Assembly (NCBI GenBank): GCA_963920575.1
Contig: OY986973.1
Location: 21,495,851 to 21,559,850 of the forward strand
Length of the DNA stretch: 64,000 nucleotides
DNA from: Narthecium ossifragum
Taxonomy: Eukaryota; Streptophyta; Magnoliopsida; Dioscoreales; Nartheciaceae
Reading direction: 5' to 3'
A model generated the notes under the pieces. The model was not told the origin of the DNA. It worked only from the letters and a program-made list of their open reading frames with translations, and did no database searches. This document shows positions 30,889 to 44,000 of this stretch, one piece after another. Both the position numbers and the translations under genes were made by a program. Numbering within the stretch: the first letter of the stretch is position 1; every line of letters starts with the position of its first letter.

Positions 30889-32030
30889 CGTCGGGTCTTC
30901 CTGATTTCTTAGTAAGCCCTGGACTGGAGAAGATGGGAAAGTGGTCTGGAGGATCAAAGGGTTCTCCTATGAGTCGTGATGTGTACATGGGGCCAGAGCA
31001 TGTACGGGTCCGTTTGGACACCGTGGTATTCGCATCCCGTGGTACCCGTTCTTAAAAAGTGGAGGTGACTGCGGCTTGGCCGAGTCTGTGGAAGAGAAGA
31101 GAAAGAGGGAGAAAGAGATGGCCGAGTCTGTGGAGATCACTGTTGTTGAAATCTGGAGTTGATCGCCAGAGATCTAGCAGATCAAAAACATCAGCCGGTG
31201 GCACGGAGGAGGAGATACGTCGCGAGTGAAAAAATAAGAGAAGAGAGCGTCATCATCTTTTTGTCAGAGGTTTTGAGTTTTTTATCCAAAAACTATTTGT
31301 TTAGGGTTAATGACAACAAAAAAGATTCGTGTACATAAATAAACTGATCATGTACACGTACATGATAGAGAGAGATAGAGAGATAAAAAGAGTGAGGTAG
31401 AGAGAGAGAATGGGTAAAGAGGCAGGAGGGAGGCCGCCTGAATGCCACCTATTGGGGTACATGCACATGGCATGTACCCCAATCAAAGCCCTAATGACAA
31501 ATGCCACGAGACTAATAACAAATGCCACTCTTATTTTGGGCCTCTTCTTGCCAACTTTCCCAAAATAATATGGGTCGCAACATTACAGGCCAAGATGAAG
31601 ATCGCTTTCTTAGGTGTTCAAAAAGAATATGCGAGGAACCATTGCCTTTGAGGAGACAGAACAGTACGACTAAGGATAAACCGGTACACTTTCTTATATA
31701 TCTAAGCCTTTAAGTCCAAAGGAGAAAAGAATATAATCATACACCCACCAATTGAATGATGCCATCAAGCTTTAGGTCGTCGTAATAACAAGATACACAG
31801 CCTGGAAGGGGAAAAAAAATCAGCCTCACACAACCTCAACATCATCTGCGGAGTATATAGTGACCACAATGGATTGTGGTCTTCGAACAACTTCAAAAAT
31901 CAGGCATCGATATACTCGCTATAAATACAACTGCACCGAGTTTTAATGTGCCCTTGATTGGATAAGCTCCGCGGCGGCGGCTGAGAACACTAAAAACCAC
32001 ATCTTTGGCCACCAAAAATAGAGTTTACGA
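30889..32030. other. spacer between NFD2-like gene and AP1G, including AP1G 3' UTR
   Basis: The NFD2-like promoter lies just right of 30888 and the AP1G 3' UTR left of 32031. A perfect hairpin is at 31451-31483. No other gene is seen. Confidence 0.5.
31451..31483. other. perfect 14-bp inverted repeat (hairpin)
   Basis: Arms ATTGGGGTACATGC and GCATGTACCCCAAT are exact complements around a 5-nt ACATG loop. A CAAATGCCAC-containing unit is directly repeated just right of it (about 31493-31530). It lies about 550 bp beyond the AP1G stop codon. It may be a transcript 3'-end structure or a tiny mobile-element relic. Confidence 0.8.
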
Positions 32031-35000
32031 TCACAAACCAGGAGGAAAATTGCTGACTTGTCCTTGTTCGAGCATATCTTGATCATTCACTTTATAAGCT
32101 ATCCGTATCCGCATTGCAAGGGCTTTCTGAAATGCAGAAGGAACACATTGATAAGTGTGATTTAGCTTACAAGGATTTTCGACGAACTGTTAAACAAATT
32201 AACAAGATAAGAACTTAAATTTAGCAAATATTAATGACTCTAGGAATGTTTAGGCATCGGGGTCATAATTTAATCTACTATTCGTGCAAAGATTTTCTTT
32301 TAAAAAGGTGAATAACATCATGGTCTGCTATAGACTGCTATTTGCATGATGTTTGTTGGCTATCAACTAATTCACATTGGCATTTACATAAATCTCTTCT
32401 TTCACCATCAAATGTAATCCTGAAAACAACGTACAGTAGCATTTATGCCCATTTCCTTTCTAATTTCCTGTTCCAATTATCATTTATTAGGTAAATCTTG
32501 GTTTTCATCTGAGCATCAGTTTAAAACAGCATAGATATTACCAGGATGTGTTTAAATTGTTAAGCAACCATGTAATTCACCAATATGATTCGAACACAAC
32601 ATCACAGAGCAGGGGAGCTAACAGCATCAATAAACACTTGATCTTACAAGATTGGGAAAGCCAATTACCTGCCCATGTTGGGAATTTGTGACGGTTAAAC
32701 TTTGTGTAATTGACCCATTACCACTGGCTGGAAGAATGTTGCTACTAGCTGGGTCCAAATGCAATTGCACAAACTGCAAGATAAACACAGTTGGTGCTGT
32801 AAACAACATGGCATTCAATCCAAGAGTGTAAGATAAAGAAAAAAAGATGAAGCAATTCTAAGCTTGAAAACTACATCCATCAAGAACAAGCTACGGATAC
32901 ACATGCTAAGTGTCGACAAATAAGAACAATGCTACTGTACCAATCATTCAGTGTCCCAGTGAATTTCCATCCATGGTGCAAACCGAGTGCATATCTATCT
33001 CAGATTTCACAATCAAACTACGCTTCTCCAAATGCAACATTATCTATGCATCTCAACCTCAAATTTCATACATAAGGCCTCATACCAGCTTCTTGGCTTT
33101 GCTTTGACAACTTTACCAGTTAATCAATCAAAAATAAAAAATAGTACCAAAGACTATGGCAACTACCAAACTAGTCTCCTGAATCCAATGCCATGTATGA
33201 CATCTGAGTTTATGTGTCACCATATCACCTGCAGAATATGATTTTTATCCAAGGACCAAACTACAAGCTCACTCATAATATCCCTCGTGACACCCTCCGA
33301 TAACTACAATGTTCTCAGTGAGTCAGTGACTAAGTAAAACCAATGCCTCATCACACAAACATTACCCTTATAACACATTGAGCGAATTGTAAAAACAGCA
33401 CTCAGGTATAAGATTGTTTAGAATTAAACCGCTGAAATGCCCACACATCAGCGAAAAATTCCCATTCAGTCATGATACCTGAGAAAGTCATTAGCTCAGT
33501 TTTTTTGGCCTGTTTGCCCTTCTGGCCTGTTACCAACGCTAAAAACATGTCTCTTTTGTTCTTATTCCACCATCTATCACTATTCTTCGAATGTGAAAGC
33601 CTATATGCCAAAAACACATGAAGCAACTGCAATCAAGAATCCCCGCCCTTGACGATGCATGGATCTCCTATAAACGAAACAATGGTGAAAAGCAAGAACT
33701 TGTTGTGAGCATTTGTTTACAATGTCTGTTGTTAAAGGTTCTTACTACTTGAAGCTGAAATCATAGGCACATGTTTTTTTAGGCAATGGATCGGATTGAG
33801 TTGCATATACATGATAATAACCAACTAACAGATCGGGTTTAACCTAAGGGGAAAAGCTCAAGTGAAAAATTAGCTAATGCATATGTCGCTTGAGCCCTTG
33901 GAATGTGGATTTTTGCTAATGGTAACGGTGCTCTAGCTGTTTACTTCCAAATATTGCTACTTGGAGGATTTTTCAGTATAATCCCACTTCAAGGGGTTTA
34001 AAAAAATTTGCAAATTACCCAAGGTCAAATCACATTCCAAAAACACATGAACTATGACATCGTCCAAATCATGGCCCAAAAAAAATCGGAGCCTGGCTCA
34101 AGCTTGCGACAGCCAGGCCTGGGTTGGGTCTGGTCTTGCCTCTTCCAACTAACTGGACCAAGAAATATGATTTTCAGGCCAGCGAGAAATTCAACCCAAA
34201 AACAAGTTAATTGGGCCTGGTGTGAAGCTTGAAGCCTGTTAGAAAAGAGTTATTTATCCAATTTCTACTTCTACATTTCTATGAAAATATCACAAAACAA
34301 AAGTTGGGCTAGTTATGCCAGACCCAGCTCAAATCCATCCAAACTACAGCAAAATTTTCGGATAAAGAATCTCAAGCACACTTCAAAGTTGGCCCAACCC
34401 ATTGGGAATAGGGTCATTTCAAGATAAGTTTTGAAACAACATCCTAAAAAGTTAAACACATAGTCAAGAACAGGCAGAATCTTTTGGGCTCAATGACATT
34501 CATCCACAGGTTTCAAAGTACGATTAGAATGTGAATAAAAAGTGATCACAAGTAGAAAACATACTACATTAAAATCTTCAATAAGTCTTATGTTTTCCAA
34601 CTAGATGAACGTATTCATCAGCAAATCTAAACTTCAATAAAGTTTTGAATATGCTATAAAGAAATGGAACTGAATACTAACCACAAAATTACTTCTCACA
34701 AGTGAGCTACTTCAAAGACTAAAGAACCATATCTAGTCAGTATGGAATGCAATACCTTCGGAACAGCCGCTTGGAAAATAAAATCTGTATACATATTGGG
34801 TGACGAATTTGTGAACCTAGCCTGTACTTGTGTTACTTCTGGCTTTCCATGCTGCTTTGTAAAGCTGAATATGATCTTCAAAGAGCTACTTTGGAAAGCA
34901 GTAATAGATGGATAAACTAGATTCTCTTCTGTAAGAGCAAAGAAGTACATTATTAATTTGCTCATTGTCCATAATAGCACAAATATCACAACCCACAAAA

Positions 35001-38000
35001 CTTACCTGATAGAGACATACTGGAAGACAAGCCATCAAGCAAATCTATCACCGGAGTAGCAGCATGAGAATTGGTTTCAAGGGCAATTCCTTTTATTGGA
35101 TCAGGCATTGATACTTGAGATGGCTTAGGAGGAGGTAGAGAAGAAAGTGGTGATAATTGCTCAGATTGTGTGGCTGAAGTATTATTAGAATGAGTAGAGG
35201 ACAAGATATCAGGTGGTAACAAATTGTTCTGTGTAGGAGGCGTTCCAATGGATAGAAGATCCATTAGAATATCTGTGTTCCCTGCCGTAGTAGGACCTTG
35301 TAAAAAGTCACCAACGACCCATCAGTATGTGATTAAGGAGAGAACTTTTCACATCAAGAAACTGATATTTAGAAAAATACACCAAAAGAATCAAGAGGAC
35401 AGCAACCCAGTACATTTAAGATAAAAGAGGAATAGTACCTAAAGGTATTACAATAATTGGAAAATAAAATGATGGAAATTGCATACAGACAATGGTAAAG
35501 GTAATTTAAGACTTACGAAATATCTCTCATATTTTCGATGAAACAATCTACCACTCTGACAATGAAATATTGAAAAAGAAACCCATGATGCAAATGAGAA
35601 TGTTTGGCATTAAACACACACTAATAAGATAGAAGTAGAGGCAGCGTTTGGTACTGTACTTGCACCCATGATTTGTGTTTTTAGCCATAAACGTGAAATG
35701 AAAGCAGCAATAGTCCATGAAGCTTAGTGGTAGCTAAATATGACAAAAGTTAATAGCATTGTGAAAGAAAAAACCTGATGATGACGAACTTGTCAAATCC
35801 ACACCCAGCAGATCTTGCAGGAAATCATTTGTGGATGAGCCAGTAGCTGGTACATCATCAGAACTGAAATCTAGTAAATCAACTAGTGGAGCAGCTGGCT
35901 GCTTGGCTACACCATTAGGAAGATTAAGAGAAGTCCCAGAAGTGGCTGGACGGCTTGTTTTATCAATAGAGACTGTTGCCTGAGAAGAACTGGCCCTCTT
36001 TCCAATATATGTCGACTCATCCAGAACAGGCATTCGTTCAACCAAAGAAGATCTGCTTGTAAAATTAAGCAGTTCGAAAGTAAATACTAAAAAAATAAAG
36101 TTCACAATTCCCAATAAACATTCAAGACCTAGTAGATCCGTACAAGGATAGCAACTAGGAAAATCTGTTACTCACTTTATACTCTGATGTTTCTGGATGA
36201 CAGAATTGAACTCGATGGATCTTTGCTGTAATTCCAGCACAAGGCTACCTTTTTGCTGTACAATTATCTCTCTTATCCTCCTATACACATGCACCCAGGA
36301 AACTGATTAAATACCATGCAAACAAAGAATGACAAAAGTGTATGGAGCAAACAAGGAGTTTTCTATAGATAAGTATGTAACTAAAAATTTATAGGAACAA
36401 TATCTGGAGCTTTCCATGAGAGAGTTCATTAAACTACTAAAGAGAACTGATAGCTGGCAGAAACCCAGATTGCTATAGAAATCTGAACTATGAGCAAGGC
36501 TAGTACAGCACTTTTTCAGCAATCAACTGATAGGGGCTAGTTTTTCTTTGGATATCAGAATGATGACCTTGCCTGTTTCTATAGGGTAATATGCTTCCAC
36601 GATTAGAACATCATGAGTTATAGCGATGTTCACCAGGACCAATGGCATTATACTTCCCATTTTTTTGGATCTTGAGCAACTTACAATGTAGAAACAAAAT
36701 AAAGAAAAAGGAGATACAAAGAGAAAATGAGAAAAAAAAAACAACAGTTTGTCATTAACAGGTTGAGTGAACCTTGGTTGCCAAAAAATGAAATGGGCAC
36801 AAAAAATGTCTGCTAAGAACGTGAAACAAAAAAAATTAGTAAGACTTGAACAGAATATAAGCATGTTGTCCTCCATAACAAGATATATCAGATCTCATAA
36901 GTCATAACACAATTGTCATACATGTAGCATACGCTTCTCAATGAAATAATGTAAGATGCTATCAGGCTGGTGGAAGATTTCTGACTAGAAAGGTGAATAT
37001 TGACACTCCAGCTGCCAAGAAACTTTGCTGAACATTCTATCTATTTGAAGGGCTTATGGAGTATTATAATACCACTTTGCACATGCAACAATACTATCAC
37101 AAACATCTTCTATGAAGATATTAGCTCAGAGCAAGGACCCTAGAGCTCATGCTGCCATTAAGAAACTCAAATCCAGAGAATGAGATGTTGTCAACATGCT
37201 GGTGAGACATTAGCACCCAAAAAACATATAAAAAGTGCAATGCTATAGATTAAGACAAACAGCACATTGTCATATTGGTCGCAATAAGAGTCAGCAAGCT
37301 AAACATAAGAGAATAGAAGAGTGCAATTTATGCCAATAGACTAACTGCTTACTCTGAGGTTGGCGGGAAACGAGAAGAAAGCTTTAAAAGAGTAACGAGG
37401 GACATTGCTCTGGTAGTTACATCTGAAGAATGGCATTTCAAAGCAGCTTCTACAACATCCACTGCATCAGATTCCGTCACCTGTAATTCAAAAGATTGAT
37501 TTAACGTACAAGGACTTAAGGATGGGACATAGAGCACACATGCTGGCCATAGAGTCAGTTTTTCCTCAAACTAAAAGCTAAAATCAAATACCTATGAAAA
37601 CAGCTTTAAAACCTTGATTTAAAAGGATGTAGAATTTCAGCATCAGCTAACAAAAGAAAGACACCTTGAAGAATAAATGACGACTCTAAAAGCCCTATTT
37701 TTTCCCATGATCAAATCACCAGACAAAATTATCTGAATTTCGAATTTTGGTCAATTTATGAATTCTCTAGTTACATGATTGACTAAATAATGTGGATGCA
37801 ATACACGGTCTACTTCAATCACAACAAAAGAATTTTGCACACAAAAACGGCCCTGTGTACAGATGCGAACCCTAGAACTTATAATGGACTTTGGTCAAAT
37901 TGTAGCTTGTTTGCCGGAGCCAGCCTGGGAGTTTGCACTCCTGGCTTGCACCTAGGTTGAGCATGATCCACTAAGCACAACTAAGTCTCCCCGAACCTTC

Positions 38001-41000
38001 TAGTCTGAATAAAAGCCTAGTGGGGCCCAAGCTTCATGATTTTTTTTTCATCGTTTTTGAACAAGCTTGGGGCTGCTTCAAAACAATCATTGAGATGGTC
38101 TCCGCTCATACAATGCTGTTTAAGGACCAACATATCACTATCGAAACCACATACATGCGATAACAAAGTCGTAGTAGATGTGACCATCATTGTCATCATC
38201 GCCTTCAGAAGCATCTTTGACATCTTTAGCAATCAAAAATTCCTACGGACGGATGCAAGCTATGAATCCACAATCCAAAAAGATGGTCTCTTTGATCAAA
38301 ATATTCGACCTTAAAATATGCTAATCAACTAGAATTTAATCTTCCTAGATTGAAAAACTGCAGATGGGAAGTGCTTGTCTTTTGGAAAGGTAATTGGAAA
38401 GCTGACCACACTACTTCCACACTAAATGAAACGATAGAACAAACTAAAACTGCAAGCATATAATTGCAATCGATATCTGAGCTAAAGAGTCAAACGGCGG
38501 ATTTAGCATCATCAATAAGATATCTTTCCATACTCTTCGGGCTCCGTGCTGACAGGGCATAAAAACTAGCTTTCACAGTTCGTTTCACCAAGACATTTAT
38601 GTGAAACTAGGTACCAATAAGATTTAACATAGTTAATGTATAGAAAAGAAGTTGCTCACAGTCATTGGCTCCTCTCCATCCAGCATCCCGGCATTATTAA
38701 CCAACATTTCACCATATTCACCAATACACCAGACTGCCACACGTACTAAAGTCTCCTGCATGTTGAAGTAAGAATGCAAGAAGAAAGAGAAAGTGAATTT
38801 AGCAAAATCCATTAACATTATCACTAAAGAAAAGTAAAAAATTACCTGCTCAGATGAAGTTTGGAATGCTTTGTAAAGTGACCTGGCAGTGTATCCTTGA
38901 AGATCAGGTGCATTACTGATCACAACTATAAGGGCATGCCAGACGTCATCTTTAACATAATTTCCAGCCTATAAACATCACAACATATAAGCAATAATAA
39001 TTCAAAGTACATACATATTTCAAATTGGGCATCTAAGATTTCCTCAAAAATTCTACTGTCAATGCCAAAGTATACAAAACACCACATCACCTTCACTATA
39101 TACGAACCACAAAACAACATGAGACAAACTATAGAAATGACTTGCTCACGTTATTGGGGAAGAACATATTCAACTAAAGGAACAACCAAACCATACCCAA
39201 CCATGAGGAGGTCCTTTAGATAGTGAACACACCCTCCCTCTCTACCTATATGTAAAATATGCCTACATATAGGCATACATATATAAGAAAATAAGTGAGA
39301 GAAACAGAAGATTTAGTACACTTGGGACAAATCAAACCTTTCCACTCCCACTTTTTCACCATCTAGTGTGCCATATGATGTGTTGCTGCTAGATAACTTA
39401 ACATAGATAAGTAATACCTAAGCAGGTAGATAAAACAAGCCAATTTTCTCAGTAAGGTCTTCAACCTATTTCTCAAGCATTAAACGCAATACCACTTTGG
39501 TGCAGATGGTGTTGCAGTCGATTGATGAAAATAAACCTCTTTAGTGCATTTTACTCCTCTTGAGTTTAAGAGGGTCATCTAAACACGTGTATGCATTAGT
39601 GTGTGGGTGAAAACACAAACACAAAGAAGAGGACAAAACATAGTTCATACAAATATCACATGAAAGATAACTATGAGCACGCAACCATTTCAAGAAGAAA
39701 ATCACGTGTCATCTAAGCACGTCACGACCTACCTCAGATAAGACCTTCAACATTTGATCGATATACCAATACTTATCCGGAGAAAACCTGTTGCAAGAAA
39801 ACAAAAACTATTATTAGATCATATGACGACAAGAGTAGAAAGCTATCCAAGCAAACCACAACTATAAGCACAAATTCACTTCAAATACAGTGAGAATCAA
39901 CAACATCCAATGCCAACAATATTCGAGTGTTATTGTAGCTCTATGCATCCAAGTTTCTATTACTGCACTACACATAATTATCAGGATTTCTTGTAAGGAA
40001 AGATAGATCTTCAGGTTTTTGGTGTCTCAACCCAAAAGGCTATCACACACACCTTGAAAAAAAGTACTGGCAATAGATTCAAATTAACCTAAAGCCCATC
40101 ATTTGTACTTGCAGCAATTTATCAAAAATAGCATAGGATTTTAAAATACTACTGTAGAGAAATTCCATAGGAAAGAGGGAGGCTACATTCCAGTTTTATA
40201 TGAAGCTCATATACAAAAGGATATCAATGTCCTAGAAATAGCACATGCAAATAACATGTGGAGTACCTCATTAGTTTCGGCCTCTAAATACATGCATAGC
40301 AATTTACCTATAGCCTGCTTCTTAGGGAGGCCATTCATGATTGAAAATCCAATACAGGAATGAAAAAGTCTTCTCCTAATGATTAAAGCATCCAAGCTTC
40401 CAAATTGGGATGTGGGATGCTTAGACCTTATTCAAACTTCTTAAGCAAACCCAAGCCACAAACTCATGCATAATAATAATTCTTACATGTAACTCAGTAC
40501 TTTCATATATCATCCCTCCAATGAGAAGTGTTGTGTTATCCTTTCAACGTATCCTTGTTTCAGGGTGTCAGATCTAAGCTTTTGGAGATTGATGTTTGGG
40601 ATTTTTATACTTTTGTTACTATTTTTCTTTTTTCTGTTGCTTTCTTGCAATTTTCAAGGCTTTTTGATCTTTTTTCTTTTGCTATAGGCCTTCAAATGTT
40701 TGGGGCATGGTGAGACAGGGGGGACGGGGTTCCTAATGAAGGGCGGGGTTGAGGTCGAAGTTAAATGGGTTCGAAACCACGTGAAGAGGATATTGGGTGG
40801 CAGTATGGGGATCCTCTTCCCGGAACAAGATTTGGATGGGTATGTAAATATTATGCCATGATAGGCAAAGGAGGTGGTGTCAACCGACTGAATGCGCATA
40901 TAGCCGGTAATGACTCGAACGTGGCAAAATGTTCAAAAGTGCTCCAATAGGTTAGGGGAAGCTTGAGAGACGAACTTATAGGGTAAAGGAGGCGAAAAAA

Positions 41001-44000
41001 GCTATGAAGAACATGAAGGCGGACATAGACAAACAAGTGGCTGAATACCCGGTTCGGGATCCGTACGAGGATGATCCACTGTTGCGCACTGGCATCGAGG
41101 CATCCCTCCAGGAACAGTCAAAGCACATTTCAAAACTTCAACATATGAGACCGGTTCTGGAGCCTATGGCTCAGGCCATTCGCCTCCTCGGAGACAAAGC
41201 AAAGGCTCGTCGATCCTCGGTAGGTTTGGATCAATGAGGAGAGGTGGAGGGAACAAGAGACCAGTCGATATTAGGGACATGGATCCTAATGCATACCCGA
41301 GCCAGGACTCCATGCAGTGACGAATCAACGATTGGAAGGGGGAAAAGAGGGAAATCAGTCACAACATAGCCCGGTGGTTTCATTTCTCTCACATTCCTTC
41401 TTTTTCTGCCGCTAACACATTCTTTCGGTCCATGATGAGCACTATACAAAAGCATAGGCCTGGGATTGAGCCTCCCACACATAAAGAAATAGCCGGCAAG
41501 TATCTAGATGAGGTCACCGAAAAGCGGGAATATATCAGTGGCTTCAAGAAACAATGAGATAGATATGGAGTTACACTAATGTGCGACAACTGGACAAGAC
41601 CAACGAGAATGTCCATAATCAATTTTTTCGTCTACTGCAATAGAAAGGTAGTGTTCCACAAGTCTATCAATGCCTCCGGCGAATTCTATGATGCAAACTA
41701 CATTTGTCGTCTCATGGAACCGGTTGTAAACGATATAGGAGAGAGATATGTCGTGCATGTAGACTCAAAATCACATATTTATCCAATGCTAAATTTCATT
41801 ACGTAGGAGTTAGGAAATTAATAATGTTTGATTGTATGTATGAAATAGATTGTCACCGATAATGGCGCAAATTTTAGGAAATCTAGAGAGATGCTCATGG
41901 AGAGGAGGGGGTATTTATATTGGACCCATTGCACCGCACATTGTATTGATCTGATGTTGCACGACATAGGCCAACTGAAGAAGATAAGGAAGACAGTGGC
42001 ACAATCCCAACAAATCTCTCGGATCATATACAACCATCTTCCTGTGCATGCCATGATGCAAAAATACACCGAGCGAGAGCTCATCCGGCCTGGTGCTACA
42101 AGATTTGGCACACATTTCATTGCATTGAAATCTATGCAGCAAAAGATGGTTGGACTAAAAACTATGTTTGCATCTGAGGAGTGGAGTAGCTTTGGTGGAT
42201 ATCCTAACTCCACGGATGGAAAGGAGACATACAAGACTATTGTCGAATAGATTTTGGGAGGCGGTGAATGAAACAGTCAAGGCCATAGAACCTCTTTACG
42301 TTGTTCTTCGTATGGCTGATATTGAGAGGAAAGCTCAAATGGGCTACCTATATGGAAGGATCGGACAAGCAAAAGCGAAAATACGGAGAGCTGCTCCAAC
42401 GGCTTGCGAGAGTATCATCAACATTATTGAGCGCCGTTGAAAGGCACAAATGGACCGCGATTTGCATCTCGCAGGATATTATTTAAATCCAACATACCAG
42501 TACCGCTACAATCTTGCCACCGAGGATCACCTTTTGCGAGCTTTGTGGAGCTGTGTTATAAGGTGATACTGACTCTGATGTAGAGTTTGATCATCTTATG
42601 CATGGGAGTGGGGCGCGTGGAGGTGGAAAATCCCAGCAAAGCCAGTCATCCAGACAAGACATAGGTGTCCGGGATACCAATGGCAGGGAGGTCACCACTT
42701 CAGCCAGCACGCATCAGTCGAAGGACGACGACAACACTGATAGTGATGGTGGAGATGACACGTGCATCCCTGCTACACAGTCTCAGAGAAGGGATGGTGG
42801 CTTCATTTTCATAGAGCAAGGATTCACGCATGCTACACAAGACGAACACCATGGAGTGAGAGATGCACGCTTGGTGTACGGGAGGCGTAAAGGCGGGCAA
42901 TAGCGAGATGCTCAGTATGATTATTCGGACATGAGACAAAGTCTCGTTGATGCCAGTTCATCATCCACTCTTCCGTCCTATCAGCACCCCTTCTATTCTA
43001 AGTTCCATTCTGAGGAGAGGTACAGTTCTGATAGCTATTCTTCACCACATATTTTTGGAGATTACCAATACCCTATGTCAATTCCTGCGCGTCGTAGCGT
43101 CGATCCGTAGAGCTATGATTTTTATGGCTATCCTTCACTATGGTTCATCTGATTCTCAGAGCCAGCATTCAGAGCCACACCAATATAGTAGTTATGGAGA
43201 GTCTTCATCAAATCCTCCTCCACTTGTAGCTTTCGGGTAAAATATGCTCGAGAAGGTAACTTTCGAGGACCAGTCTATCCGTTTCATGGACCTCATCAGA
43301 GAGCTTGATGAGCTGCATTCATCACATTCCACATTCCCATAGTCTTTATCGTTTATACAATCTATTAGGAGGGTCACATTCCATCGACTTTTAAACCCGG
43401 AGGATTGATATAGTTGGTGGAGAGCATGAGAATGAACAGGTCATAGTCTATTGATGAATGTTACAATGATGTAATGAATGATATAATAAATAGTTCATTA
43501 TCGACCTCTATATCTATTCTTTTTCATTGAGTGCTCAAAGATCTCAAAAGATCTCCAAATCAATTTAGAACATCCAATATATGGTCAAAACTCCGTGCCA
43601 AACAATAAATGTGGCGTGTCAAACATCTAAAAGTCCATGTCGGACCGTGACGGTGGCAAGTTCCGAGCCGGCCAGGGACCGGCTCGGCACGTGCCAACGA
43701 CACGACAATCCTTAGTTTTACCACTCATTAAAGTTGGAAGCGGAGAAGAAAACAATATTAATTTCCATGAAGATTTTTCCCCAAAGAAATATATTTCAAA
43801 GACGTTGCAGTCACTATATTCAAGTGAAACATATTGCTTCAAATTTTACGACTAGCTTCTAGGCCAATGAAAAGCTGCCTAAGGGCAAATGAGAGAAGTT
43901 GCTACTTACTTTTCAACAATAGAGCAAATTTTGTCAGTAAGATCTCCCTTGAAGTCTTGATCACTCACTTCCAAATAATCAATTAGTTCTTTTGTCAAAG

